Assembly (NCBI GenBank): GCA_013368315.1
Contig: JAACJM010000102.1
Location: 124,001 to 188,000 of the forward strand
From: Tetrapyrgos nigripes
Lineage: Eukaryota; Basidiomycota; Agaricomycetes; Agaricales; Campanellaceae
Reading direction: 5' to 3'
DNA: 64,000 nucleotides
Position numbers and translations under genes: made by a program. Positions 48,056 to 58,400 of this stretch are shown in pieces. Below the pieces are notes generated by a model. That model did not search any database. It was not told the origin of the DNA and saw only the letters and a list, made by a program, of their open reading frames with translations. Positions within the stretch are counted from its first letter, which is position 1, and each line of letters begins with the position of its first letter.

Positions 48056-50254
48056 ATGTCGACGTGCTCCCAACATGGTGCTTCCCATCCTCGAGCCTCT
48101 CGACAAGGTGGCCAAACGATGTGTGGCTCCACCAGTCGTGCTGCCCATAGCTCATCACATTCTGCTACTCCTGCTTCCAATCGTTCCACCACTGCCTGCC
48201 GTGGTATCCCGACCCCAGAACTGTCAGACGGCCCTGGACAAGAGGAAGAAGATCAGCAAGAACCAGAGGAGGAGCCTCTTATATTTGGAAAACGGAAGAG
48301 GAACTATCACGACGTTGCCGAGGCCTTCCGTGACCACAAAAGAGCCAGGTGAGTTATACCTGCACGCCTTTTACAGTTGACTAATATTCTTCATTATTCT
48401 ACCAGACGTGAGATTGTAGAACCTTACCAACTGCTTGGCAAATTCCTCCAGCGCGGTATCGATATCGACCCCGATGTCTATGTCATTGTCAAGGTCGGCA
48501 TGACTCTGTGCGAAGATTTCGCCAACATGGACAATATCAAGAGCTTCACCTTGCCAAAGCAGGAAATCGAGGATTTGTATGTCTTGCCATTGCTACTTTT
48601 GCTCCGCTTTTGAGTTTTACTGATGACTCCTCTCTTGCAGTGACGATGAACAACAAGACAAGCTGTACAACATGTTTATAGCCATGTTGAACTACGATAG
48701 CGATTTCGAAGCGCTGCTCAAGCTCCTCATTGAGCACAACGACACTGAGGCCTTTAATGGTCTCCTAGATGAGGTAAGTCTTTCTTTCCCTGGATATATG
48801 CGCATACATTTGCTTATAATATAATAGTTAGTCGATAAATGGACCGATGCTCGTTGAGATGACCTCAGCACCCTCAAGTCTCGAATTTCCAACATTATCA
48901 ACCCCAATCCGAACTCCACCTCTCTCAATCCTCCTATTAACAAGACCAGCTGTAGCAAGTCAGACCGAGGTGTAAACCACCCGTTCATTGCTGCCCTTTG
49001 GTGTCCTCGCAAGCACCATGCCCGCATGCTCAAGGAACTTGAAGCGGAAGGTGTTTCCCTTCTGGTCGATGGAGCTGTTTCCGAAGATGAGGAGGACAAT
49101 GATGAGGGTGACGAAATAGTAGAGGAGGATGAAGAGGAGGATGAAGAGGTGGAAGAGGGTGGAGATGGACAAGGTGAAGAGGAAGTAGAGGAGGGCGAAA
49201 AGCCGAAGAGGATCCCGAAAGAGTATGTTGCTGTTAACTTTCTTTTTCTTTTTTCTTTTACTCACCTCAGACACCTCTAGCACCACCGTCGTCAGCCATA
49301 TCCAACAAGACAGGGTTCAGCTCACTGCAGACGGCCTCGACGCTTTCCTATATGACCTCCACCTTTTCAAACCTGGAAATACACTCAAGGCAAAACTCTC
49401 AGGATTCCTGCGCAGACCCTCTCTCGTCAGGGTATGTATTCTTTTTTTCTTTTCTTTACAGATGCTGATTACTCGGTTTGTGTAGACCTATAACACTATC
49501 TTCAAGGGTCCAACATCCATGCTGGAGGACCAGGGTCAGAAAACACGGAAATCCAACGCCGAACTACATGGTCTCACCAGTGTCACTCCTCAAACCATTG
49601 CCTACGCCGTCGTCCTTGTGAGTTCTTACATTGTCCTTGATGCATTCGCTTTTATCTCATATTACCATCTTCAAGGCTCGCTTCACGATGTCAACTGTGG
49701 AGTCATTCAAATCCCTCGATGACGACTACGACCTAGATGAACTCTATTACCTTGTTATCACTCTTCTCAGCAACGCCAACTCTACCTTTGTGCAAAAGAC
49801 CTTAAAATGGTGGAACAAGTATGTCTAACTTTTCTGTTCATCTTCGTTAATGTTACTCACTTCTTGCTCCAGGCAAATCTTCCCCAAGAAGAAGCTCAAG
49901 AACAAACGCATCGTCAATGAGAAGATCGTTCCTGGTGCCTCGCAGTTCAGCAAACTCATCACTGCTGACAGTGCCCGAGCTCAGAAACACGCTGAGGAGG
50001 TTGCATGCCAAGCAGCGGAGGCAAAGGCAAAGGAAGAGGCATTGAAGCAGCTGCAGTTGCAACGGGCTGCGAGGGCTCAGGCTCAGGGTGAGGGTATGGG
50101 TGGAGGTGAAGGCAAAGGCAAAGGTGGAGGTGGAGGAGAGGATAATGGGAATGGTGATGGTAACAGGGATGGATTTGGGAGTGAAGGTGATGGTGAAGGT
50201 GAAGGTGCTGGTGCTGATGGTCCTGATGTTGATGCTGCCCTCGCTGCCATATGA
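48056..50254 (+). pseudogene. DUF6698-type protein carried by Plavaka, one in-frame TGA
   Basis: Eight exons: 48056..48348, 48406..48576, 48641..48773, 48828..49222, 49281..49431, 49486..49617, 49676..49818, 49873..50254. Landmarks fit the agaricomycete DUF6698 family of unknown function: REIVEPYQLLGKFLQRG, SDRGVNHPFIAALWCP, KTRKSNAELHGLTSVTPQTI, ARFTMSTVESFKSLDDDYDL and LKWWNKQIFPKK. An acidic run (residues about 290-330) and a Gly-rich tail are extra. A TGA at 48855-48857 in exon 4 stops the frame after KWTDAR, at a position before DDLSTLK. All seven introns are GT-AG and in phase. Its presence inside the transposon suggests cargo or a co-evolved partner of the transposase. Confidence 0.72.
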
Positions 50255-51495
50255 TGTGTTGAGAACCTGGAACCTGAGTTGGGCCTAGATGCTCGTCATA
50301 CTGGTGGTCGAGGTGGAGGGACATCTGGCGGTCTCAGTGGTAGAGGTGGAGGGACGTCTGGTGGTTGAGGAGGTGCTGCTTTCCGTCCTCCTGCTCCCAA
50401 GCCTACTGGTCTCTGTACTCGTCCTCGCTAATGCTAGTCTTCTCTTTTTTTGTCTTCTATTCCCATTGTTCATGTTTTCTTTTAATATCTTCAGTGGTAT
50501 TTGTGTTCTTCATACTGTAAGTGTTTTGTTTTTATTCTTTGCACATTCATGCATTGACATCTTTCTTGTATCTATAGTGGTCTTTCCAGCCTTCAGTCTG
50601 TAAGTTGCCTTGTTTTATTTCTCTTTTTCTCTTTACTAATGTTCTTATTTGTTATTTGTAGTCGCCTTTGCATGCTTTGTTGGTAAGTCTCTTTAGCTTT
50701 TCACCTTTGCTGACCTCACTAATCTTTTCCTGTGGTAGCTCTAGGGATTGTGTCTTCTTGCTCGGTGAGTGAGACCATTCTTTTTTCTTGCTGACTTTAT
50801 TAACAAGACCGTTTGATTTGCCAGATGTTTTCACATACTTTTATCAGTGAGTCTACTTGTTGATTTTCCCTCTTGAACTTTACTGACTTCTTCCTCAGCA
50901 TTCTTTCTTGGTCATGTTCTGCTATTGTACTTTGCTGTCTCGCTTGGAATGGTATGTTCCTGTAATATGTTGTATGTTTGTACTTGACTGGAAGTATAAT
51001 GGATTGGAGTAGATTATTGTATGTATTCTATAGTGAATTGACATTATTTTTGATGTATATTGTGTGATCAATGAATACCTGGCCATTGGTATATTGTCTG
51101 TATAACCCTATGACCAAGGCCTGATAATCCCTGCAATGATTACATCCCCTGGAACTATTCCAACTGTTATAACTCCCATAATACCACTATAATATGATTA
51201 TAACTATTACCATAGTTCCAGTATTTGCCACTATGCCCTATGTTATAACCCTCAAAATAGGATTATAATACCATTATAATACTCAGAATACTTTCAGAAC
51301 ATATAATGATTTCAAGCTTTATAAAGCCCATAATTCAGTTATAATCCTGGGCATAATTCCCAAAGTCCACCACTATTATCTACATTGTAAACTCATTACC
51401 AGAAAGCTAGATTGAAGTAATCTAGTTATAATATACCATAATTGTTTTAGGCATTTTGGGGGTTATGGGGATTATAATCAGCTTATCACAGAGGG
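50255..51495 (+). other. Micro-exon ladder and right subterminal region of Plavaka
   Basis: 50517-50951 reads as five exon-like islands of 22, 21, 26, 22 and 53 nt (50578..50599, 50662..50682, 50739..50764, 50825..50846, 50899..50951), each bounded by AG and GT with introns of 52-62 nt. Joined, they stay open and hydrophobic (starts WSFQPSVFAFACFVALGI). 51000-51495 is AT-rich with TATAAT words like the left end. No known protein is recognised. Confidence 0.45.
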
Positions 51496-51499
51496 TAAT

Positions 51500-51672
51500 G
51501 CTATTTTTGTGCGCTCTTAAATGACGGATTTTGCTCGGCACTGGGCATACTCCATATGGCACCAATTTGAGGCCGATATTCCATATGGAGTATGCCCGGG
51601 GCCGAGCAAAGATCCGTCATTTAAGAGCGCACAAAAATAGCTGGCAAATATGCTCCGCGCCCCGCTGTGTAG
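51500..51672. repeat. Second copy of palindrome core, abutting Plavaka
   Basis: A 139-bp palindrome (51502..51640, GCTATTTTTG to CAAAAATAGC, ATATGG pairs around the spacer) matches the centre of the 32.0-33.1 kb palindrome with its spacer inverted. Another 30 bp on the right (GGCAAATATGCTCCGC...CCCCGCTGTG) also match; the left flank does not, because the Plavaka end lies there. Confidence 0.8.
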
Positions 51673-52113
51673 GGGGTTTACACGACGCGTTCGTGACACG
51701 TGACTCACACGTGTTGATCATACCTTTATCTTCCCCCCCGACACTTAAACCTCAACCACCACCATGAATGGCTGCTATGTCTTATGAATCGTTCAGCGAT
51801 AACTCGCCTTCTGTTCCGGCTATGATAGCTCTTCGTAATATCAAGAATTCTTTGTGAATATAATCTCTACATCAACTAATGATTGCTCTCGTATTTCGCC
51901 AAGGACTTGCAGAATTGGGCCAGCCCCCAGGCGTGGCGAGTACGCGGCTGGAAGGAAATGTTAAGAATACAAGAAATAATAATACAAATAGAATGAAGCT
52001 TTTTTAGGCAAGTGACGGAAAAGGACGAGCGGGAAAAACCGGGAGGCTTTTGACATAGCCACACGCAGAAACCGAGTGTAAAGAACTTGTCCTCATTTCA
52101 TTTGGCCTCGTAA
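51673..52113. other. Intergenic, nothing recognised
   Basis: No supported gene between the palindrome core copy and the duplicated OMT fragment. CACGTGACTCACACGTG near 51697-51713 is a short imperfect palindrome. Confidence 0.45.
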
Positions 52114-52462
52114 CCTGAGCAACAGCATCGACACCATATTTATGGGTTCTTAATGCAAGGTATCGCTGCGATGCAGCCTCCTAATATGATTTTCAAAGGT
52201 GCGGTGTACGTGATGATCGGAAGAAGTGGGACTGAACTTTCTGACTATTACGATCTGAAGCCCTCGATTCTCGGTGTCATCGAATGTGAAGGTTGTTGAC
52301 GTTGGTGGGGGTATTAAGACTGCGACTATACCTTTGCCAGAGAAGTATCCCGATTTGACTGTGATCTTCCTTACGTCGTGGAGAGGGGGGAGAGGTGAAT
52401 GAATAACGCTAATTTCAGTTCTGATCTGCCTGATCTGATAGTTCTGGATCCTGCAGATAGAC

Positions 52463-52501
<39 letters not shown>

Positions 52502-53098
52502 AATACACGGCGTGGTCCTCTATGAACATGCCGGGTGTAGATGTGCTATAGCCCGCCACGGCCTACATCTACTCTAATTCCTAACCAATGAAATCGAGCA
52601 CGCCATCCTTTGTGACGGTAGTCCCACGGCAGGTGATTAGATCAGAAACTTGAAGAGCCAAGTCAGAGTCGCTGAATCCTGTGTGATGATGCGTTGTAAA
52701 ATATGAGACTTCGGTAGAATGAGAGACTTCTGTAGTGAGATAATGTCAGCGTTGACCGGCGGCAGAGCGAAATTTGAAGGTCTGACATTTCAGGGATCTC
52801 AGCCACTGGCAGTTCAACGGCACGTAACTGATCTTATTCTTCGTAACGTAGGGCATGACTTCCTAAACCATCAACCCATCAAAGACGCCTCAATCTTCAT
52901 ACTCAAACAAGTTCTACATAACTGGCCAGACAAATACAACGTCCAAATCCTACGAAATCTCCGCGAAGCAGCTACGCCTTCAACTACTCTAGTCATCATC
53001 GACAATGTGCTTCCATACGCATGTCGACAACCAGCAGGTGGTGTACTTGGTCAGATAGAAAGAAATGTAAACGACATAGCACCAGAACTGTTGAAATA
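52114..53098 (+). pseudogene. OMT2: 5'-truncated, rearranged O-methyltransferase copy
   Basis: The copy begins abruptly at CCTGAGCAACAGC, which is exon 6 of OMT1 (21894). Relative to OMT1 it has small deletions in the SAM-binding exon, about 285 bp inserted at 52455-52740 with a GATA-repeat tract (52458-52500), and intact sequence for GRAKFEG and the NWPDKYNVQIL exon. It then ends PELLK and TAG at 53098 where OMT1 continues. The last exon is missing. It keeps a GT donor (GGTGAATG, 52394) where OMT1 has AT. It cannot make a working enzyme. Confidence 0.85.
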
Positions 53099-53466
53099 GT
53101 CGTCTTGGGTCGTTGCGAGTCCCAGCACACAATAGCAAGATGCAGCGATAGAACGAATATATTCCAGTTTGTCCTGCTAGATGACGGCGGGAAGCAAGGA
53201 CAATCGGATGCGGAAACATCCGAAACGACGTACTAAATACTACCAAAATAGGAGCTACGTATCTACAGCAAACATGTAAACAAAATCTACAAGCTTCCAA
53301 GCTCATCGTCAAAATACAAAATCCAACAAGAACCTCTCCTGTCCATACTCATGTAAGTAAGTCGTGAAAAGTATTCAACTCTTTACGAGTTCGTTTCCGG
53401 ATTCAGAGCAAACTCCGCATCCATCTTGAGCCACTCGCAGTCGTACTGCTTCCGGATGTACCGTCA

Positions 53467-54946
53467 TCATTCACCTTCCTCGTTGGCACTGGTAGCCTTA
53501 GTTACACCGGTCCCTGTCCCCGTCCCAGTGCTTGTATCTGTACCCGAGCCGCCCAACCCCAAACTCTTCTGGAAAAGTCTGACAGTTGAATCTCCCATTT
53601 TTTTCAGTGCTGCTATATCAATAGTATCCTTGTCCTCGCTTATGCCGGGGGGAACGGCGTCGCCGAATACGATGTCTATGATAATTAATGAGGAGGTCAG
53701 AGTATTTCTACACGGTTTTGGCGAAGGAAAGTAAGGGCAAAGCAAGGAAAGGGAGATTAAGGGATGTTGTGTAGTACAAGTACTTACAAGCAACATCCAA
53801 CGCATCATGTCCCCGATTCGCGTTGAGACCATCTTTAGGGAAACAAGCCTGCGCAAGAAAGATCGAGGCTTCACCGATGAGTTGTTCGTCATCGGAGTCG
53901 CCATCACCACTTATCGAGAGCAAGAAAATCAACAAATGTAAACGCAGCGAATGCCAGGAGAGATCAATCCTGCTTACTTCGTATCCCCCATAATAGCATA
54001 AAACATCTTTCCATCACAGATGATAGCACCAAGGGAGTTTGGTTTGATGAATCCTGAATCCTTCCCCTCCGGGCCGACGAAGGAATCTGGAATCACGTAG
54101 TAAGGCACCTTGTGAGAGTTGAGAGCACCGTAGCTAGTTTTCTTTTGATCTTCTGAGGACTGGACGGATAGCCAGGTCAGTAAGCAAGACTTTAATTGAT
54201 ATTCCAAGGAATGAGTTCGACATACGCCGCAAGTCTGCGAATATGGCACAGGTTAGAACACTGCTGACGAAGAATAAACATCATACCGAAGAACCATCAC
54301 AATCCACATCCATATCTGCTATGAACGACATCGCCTTTGGAGATTTTTTCAAGAAATCGTCATATATCGATACTTTCGGCTTGTTTTTTTGTCCAGAAGA
54401 ATACGAAAAAACAGAGTGTTTATTCGCGGCTTTGACTGCAGCGTATATACCCTTGACGTTTATGTCAGAAGCTGCTTGGAAGGATACCTGGGAGGTACTG
54501 CTTTCCTGGACCGGTGGATCATTCGAGCCGGAGTCCAAGTTTGCAGATGCGTCGTCGTTGGTGTTGGTGTTGATGTCAGTGCCAGTGCTACCACTTCCGT
54601 TGTCGTTATCCGGATCTTCCGGAGCGTCGTTTTGTTGATCATGATGACTCTTCTTTGAGCCACCTTCGGGTTTATCTTCCACGTCACCGGCGCCTTGGGG
54701 ATCGGTGTCGTCCTCGTTTGGGTCTATCCGCGGAAGTGCATTTTTGTCGTCGGAATCATAAGAGTCTCGACTATCCAGATTCCTCGCCCATGGCACATCA
54801 TGGGTCTTTGTAGAGCGATGCAAAAATACGAGTCCTGTTTCCAAACGAGCTAGAGTTGGAGCAGCAAGAATAGCTGGTATAGGAGATGTCCCAATGAAAG
54901 TGAACGTAAAACCAAGAGACAGAGAAAGGATAGACGTGAGGAGCAT
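53467..54946 (-). CDS. Secreted GH75 chitosanase (copy 2)
   Basis: Five exons (54287..54946, 54226..54234, 53978..54189, 53788..53909, 53467..53675) give 403 residues. All GH75 landmarks of copy 1 are present, including ADMDVDCDG, GDTNGD and IGEASIF, and the 9-nt exon. Differences from copy 1 are scattered substitutions, a longer Gly/Thr repeat near the end, and a shorter tail: the frame ends EEGE because an indel shifts it into an early TGA. The core appears intact, so both genes may be active. The convergent neighbour OMT2 is dead here, so the pair is no longer intact. Confidence 0.83.
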
Positions 54947-55436
54947 GACGACGTCGAAGAAAGAAAGTCCTGCTTTTGGTAATGGGACAGATGCGAAGTC
55001 GAAGTCTTCAGAGTGGACCAGCCAGCTGAGGGAAAAGAATCAGGCATTGGATGTTTATATCAAACGAGGAATGCTAGCTGGCCGTGACGCATGCGCGGTT
55101 GAATAGATGCAGGTTGCTCTTGAGAGCCTAGCGGATCATTTCAATGAAGGGAGCAAGAGTACTACAATCAAGAAACACAGGATATGAACACCAAAGGAAG
55201 TTTGTTCCATGGAAGTAACTTCAAGTAAGACAAGATTGCGTCCCGGTAACAACTTCTTCAGAGGCGTTGAGTCTTCTTCCTGAACTTCAGCAGCGATTCG
55301 TCCTATTGCTTTCTGCGTTGCCAGACTATAATGGCCGAGAACCATCTTGCTCTAATTATACTCGAAGTCCTAGGTAGCCAAGCTGGAAACAGGAACATCA
55401 ACAGCCCTTGCATACTTAACGCCATCCAAATGCTAT

Positions 55437-58400
55437 GACGGCGGGCGCCGATCAGTAAAATTGCACTATTGTCTGGGCGTCTGGGTCCAGACGCTACAGA
55501 CGCTACAGACTCCGAGACGTGAGTCTCTATGGAGACTGGTGCAAGTCGCGAGCCAGACGCGATGACGTCTGGGTGAAGACTTCCTCCTCAGACTCAGACT
55601 GCTACAGACATCTGTCGTGAGTCTGTGGTGTCTGTGACGGGGTCTGCCACTGTCTGGGAGTTTGGGCTGTGGTCGGTGAATGGGCGCGGACGTGGATCGT
55701 CAAATCTTCATAAATGTTAGAATTGATACATACAGAAGATACTAGAAGTAGGTAGAGTAGCTAGCAAGTATGGCGACTACCAACAAGAATACTAACGATA
55801 GATACCAATCGCTAGATAAGAAGAGAAATACTCAGTGGCAAAAAGCATTCTGAAAGAACTGTATTACACACCTTGAGATGCTCTTTCTCCTTCATTTCCT
55901 CAGCTCCAGTTTCTTCAACAAGTTCATCATCCTCGTAGACCTCCACCAGTACCTAGTAAAGTGGAAACTGGGTAGTCCACGTGCACTGTCCGCCCCAGAT
56001 TTTGAAACGGAAATACGTATCAGTATGTGGGTTATGAAAGATAAAAAAAGATGTACGGGTACCAATGATCCCAACGCAAGCAAGGCAGCGCAAGCAACGT
56101 CCATAGTGAGTATTTGAAGAATCGTTGAGGCACGAGGTCCGGATACGGGCTTAGCTATAGACTTGGGGGGTTGAGGAATTGCGCGAGCTTGAGGTACTCA
56201 GGTTACTAAGCTTGCGATACTCGAGTAGAGAAAAACCTGATGAGTTTGAAGGAGTGTACAGAAGCGTGTTGATGGGTTAACGTCTTGAGGTAGTAAACGA
56301 GCGTTGACGTGGCAGGGAAGGAAGATCCATGTGGCAGTATAAGTGGCTTCGTCAGCTGTACAGTTGTTTGCGGCCGAGTTTGAAACGACTTGAAACCAGT
56401 TGCTTGACAATGCTATCCAAAGGTAACGTTGATGGATTGAAGGAGGGCGGAGACAGGCGATATCCTCTCAATTCTCATCAATGCACATGCAAATGGGGCA
56501 GACGTTGCCGTAAGTAAGTCGCTGCCGTACGCATCAGTAAAATAACAAGTTTATAGATGCGTATAGGATCGTATAGGAGGCATAGTACTATACTTCCTAT
56601 GTCAACTGGGGATGCATAGAGGAGGGGGGGCATGCGCGGCTCTATACACATGTATAGAGCGGCATGAGCCAAGGTGATGCTTCCTATACATCCTCACGCT
56701 TCCTATGTTGGCTATATAACTTGTTTTTTTTCTCATTCCTCATAGCTTGATTAGTGCATGAAATTAATCATCGAAAGCAATATCACATTTGAGTACGTAG
56801 CAATACAGGAGTCTTGTAAGTATAGTACGAGACGCGACCTTTCGAAATCCTCATTTCTCCGTTCGCCCATTCACCCGTGCTTTGACCGAACCATCGAGAC
56901 ATTGTCAGGGAGCTACAATGGAAAGAAAGACTGGTCAGGGAGGAGGAATTCGTCATTGAGACATGTACACACACCATTGACCATGTCTCCTCACTGAGCA
57001 GATGCGACCGAAAAAGACCGCTGGAAACCTGTGACGAAACAGAGTCAGAGCCTGTGAAAGTTGAGAGTCTGATAGAACTACTCACTGAAGCGTAGGTTTG
57101 AGAGGAGGACTGCGGTCATCAGCGTTGAGGTTTGGAAAGCTGAAAACAGAAGAGAACCATAAGCAATGAACCAATGCATAGACACAGTCACTCACCAAAT
57201 CAATATAAAGCACTTCAATGGATCCTATGCTCTTCCTCGCAGCAAGCTCTAACCAGATACTAGTGGCAGAAAGGACATCAACCCCGACGTCATGGAGCCA
57301 TTGGGCTCAAGGAACAGCCATGGAGGATCCAGTACTGCGAAGGGAGAGTCCTTGAAGGCTTTGCTGGCGATTGGGGGACGGGAAAGTAGGTGGGATGAGT
57401 TGGGGTGAGAGGTGGGTGGAAGGGAAAGGTAAGAAAGCGACACGAAGTCTGCGGATTTGATCAACAAAAATCTTCAAACTCCGCTTCAAACTTCATTCAC
57501 GTGATCGTCAACCTTCCTTTTTGAATTCTTAGCGGCGCAACTTGTGCGCCAGTCCCCGACTCCGTTGTAAGCCCAATTGAACTCAGCAGCAGTTCATCAA
57601 GTTGAGGTTCAAAAATCAAGTCATTCGGTCACAGTGTTAAACTGGGTCAGACATATATGCAAGTTCCCTGGACCTTGACAGTACTAGTACTCACTACTAG
57701 CAGCGTAGCTCCAAAAACATTTCCACTCATGCACCATAAAGCAGCCCACGCAATTGACCAATTAACACTCCGCAGTATAGGACCATTACTCTCCATGTCT
57801 TCAAACTCAGGCCACCAATCTCATTCCTCCAAAAACTGCGGTCGATACAAATCTATGGGATCAAAAATTAGGATTTGTGATGATAGTTGGTTACATCTGG
57901 AGTCGGAATGAATTGATCGGTTCTGACAGCACCCAGACTGAACCATTGAATATAAAACCTTTTCACCGAACAGACGACAAAAGCCCTCACTGAAAGCGCG
58001 GTCCATTACTTGACACTTTGCTTCATATTCATGAGCAAACAAGAAAGCTGTAGATGAAATTCTCTGAATAAAGTAGCTTTTCGGCAATAACATCGGCTTT
58101 AAAACGAGCTCTCAATATTTTAGATTGCTTGTTCGGAGCTGTATGGTCTACTACACACTGGTGGAGATGCAATAGGTCGATAGCAGACAAAAGTTGCAAG
58201 AGCTCTGACAACGTTGAGCAAGGAACAATGGGCACGCGCTGGCAGCAAGACCGAGGCATTGCGAGAGAGTCATGGTGGTAAAGCGTAGAAGGCAATGGAA
58301 CGCTGAAAACAATGACCTCATGCGGGAATCGCCGTTTAAATTTTCAGAACCCGAATTTGTTGATCGATCGGTGGGACACGTCCCTCCTCCTGTCCCTTCG

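Larger units (their letters stand above)
33082..51495. mobile_element. Plavaka (CACTA-related) DNA transposon, 18.4 kb with nested gypsy
   Basis: The element is defined by a Plavaka transposase, AT-rich ends full of ATTATAAT/TTATAATA words (33082-33600 and 51000-51495), and imperfect inverted termini: CACTCTGTTATAATCCC at 33082 and, on the minus strand, CCCTCTGTGATAAGC from 51495. Without the 7.8-kb gypsy insert it is about 10.6 kb. It contains the transposase (minus strand), a DUF6698 gene (plus strand), an SDR relic and a micro-exon ladder. No clear target duplication is visible, so exact ends are uncertain by a few bases. All large frames have stops, so it is probably inactive. Confidence 0.72.
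52114..55436. repeat. Segmental duplication, copy 2
   Basis: Direct-orientation copy of 21894..25041. The chitosanase part (53346..55436) is nearly identical; 53099-53345 is unrelated to copy 1 and replaces the OMT 3' end. The right edge is at ATGCTA (55431-55436). Confidence 0.88.

Noticed and set aside
57240..58300. Possible minus-strand membrane protein gene
   Set aside because: Exon-like pieces exist, but one has an in-frame TGA and I could not join them into a protein with consistent phase.
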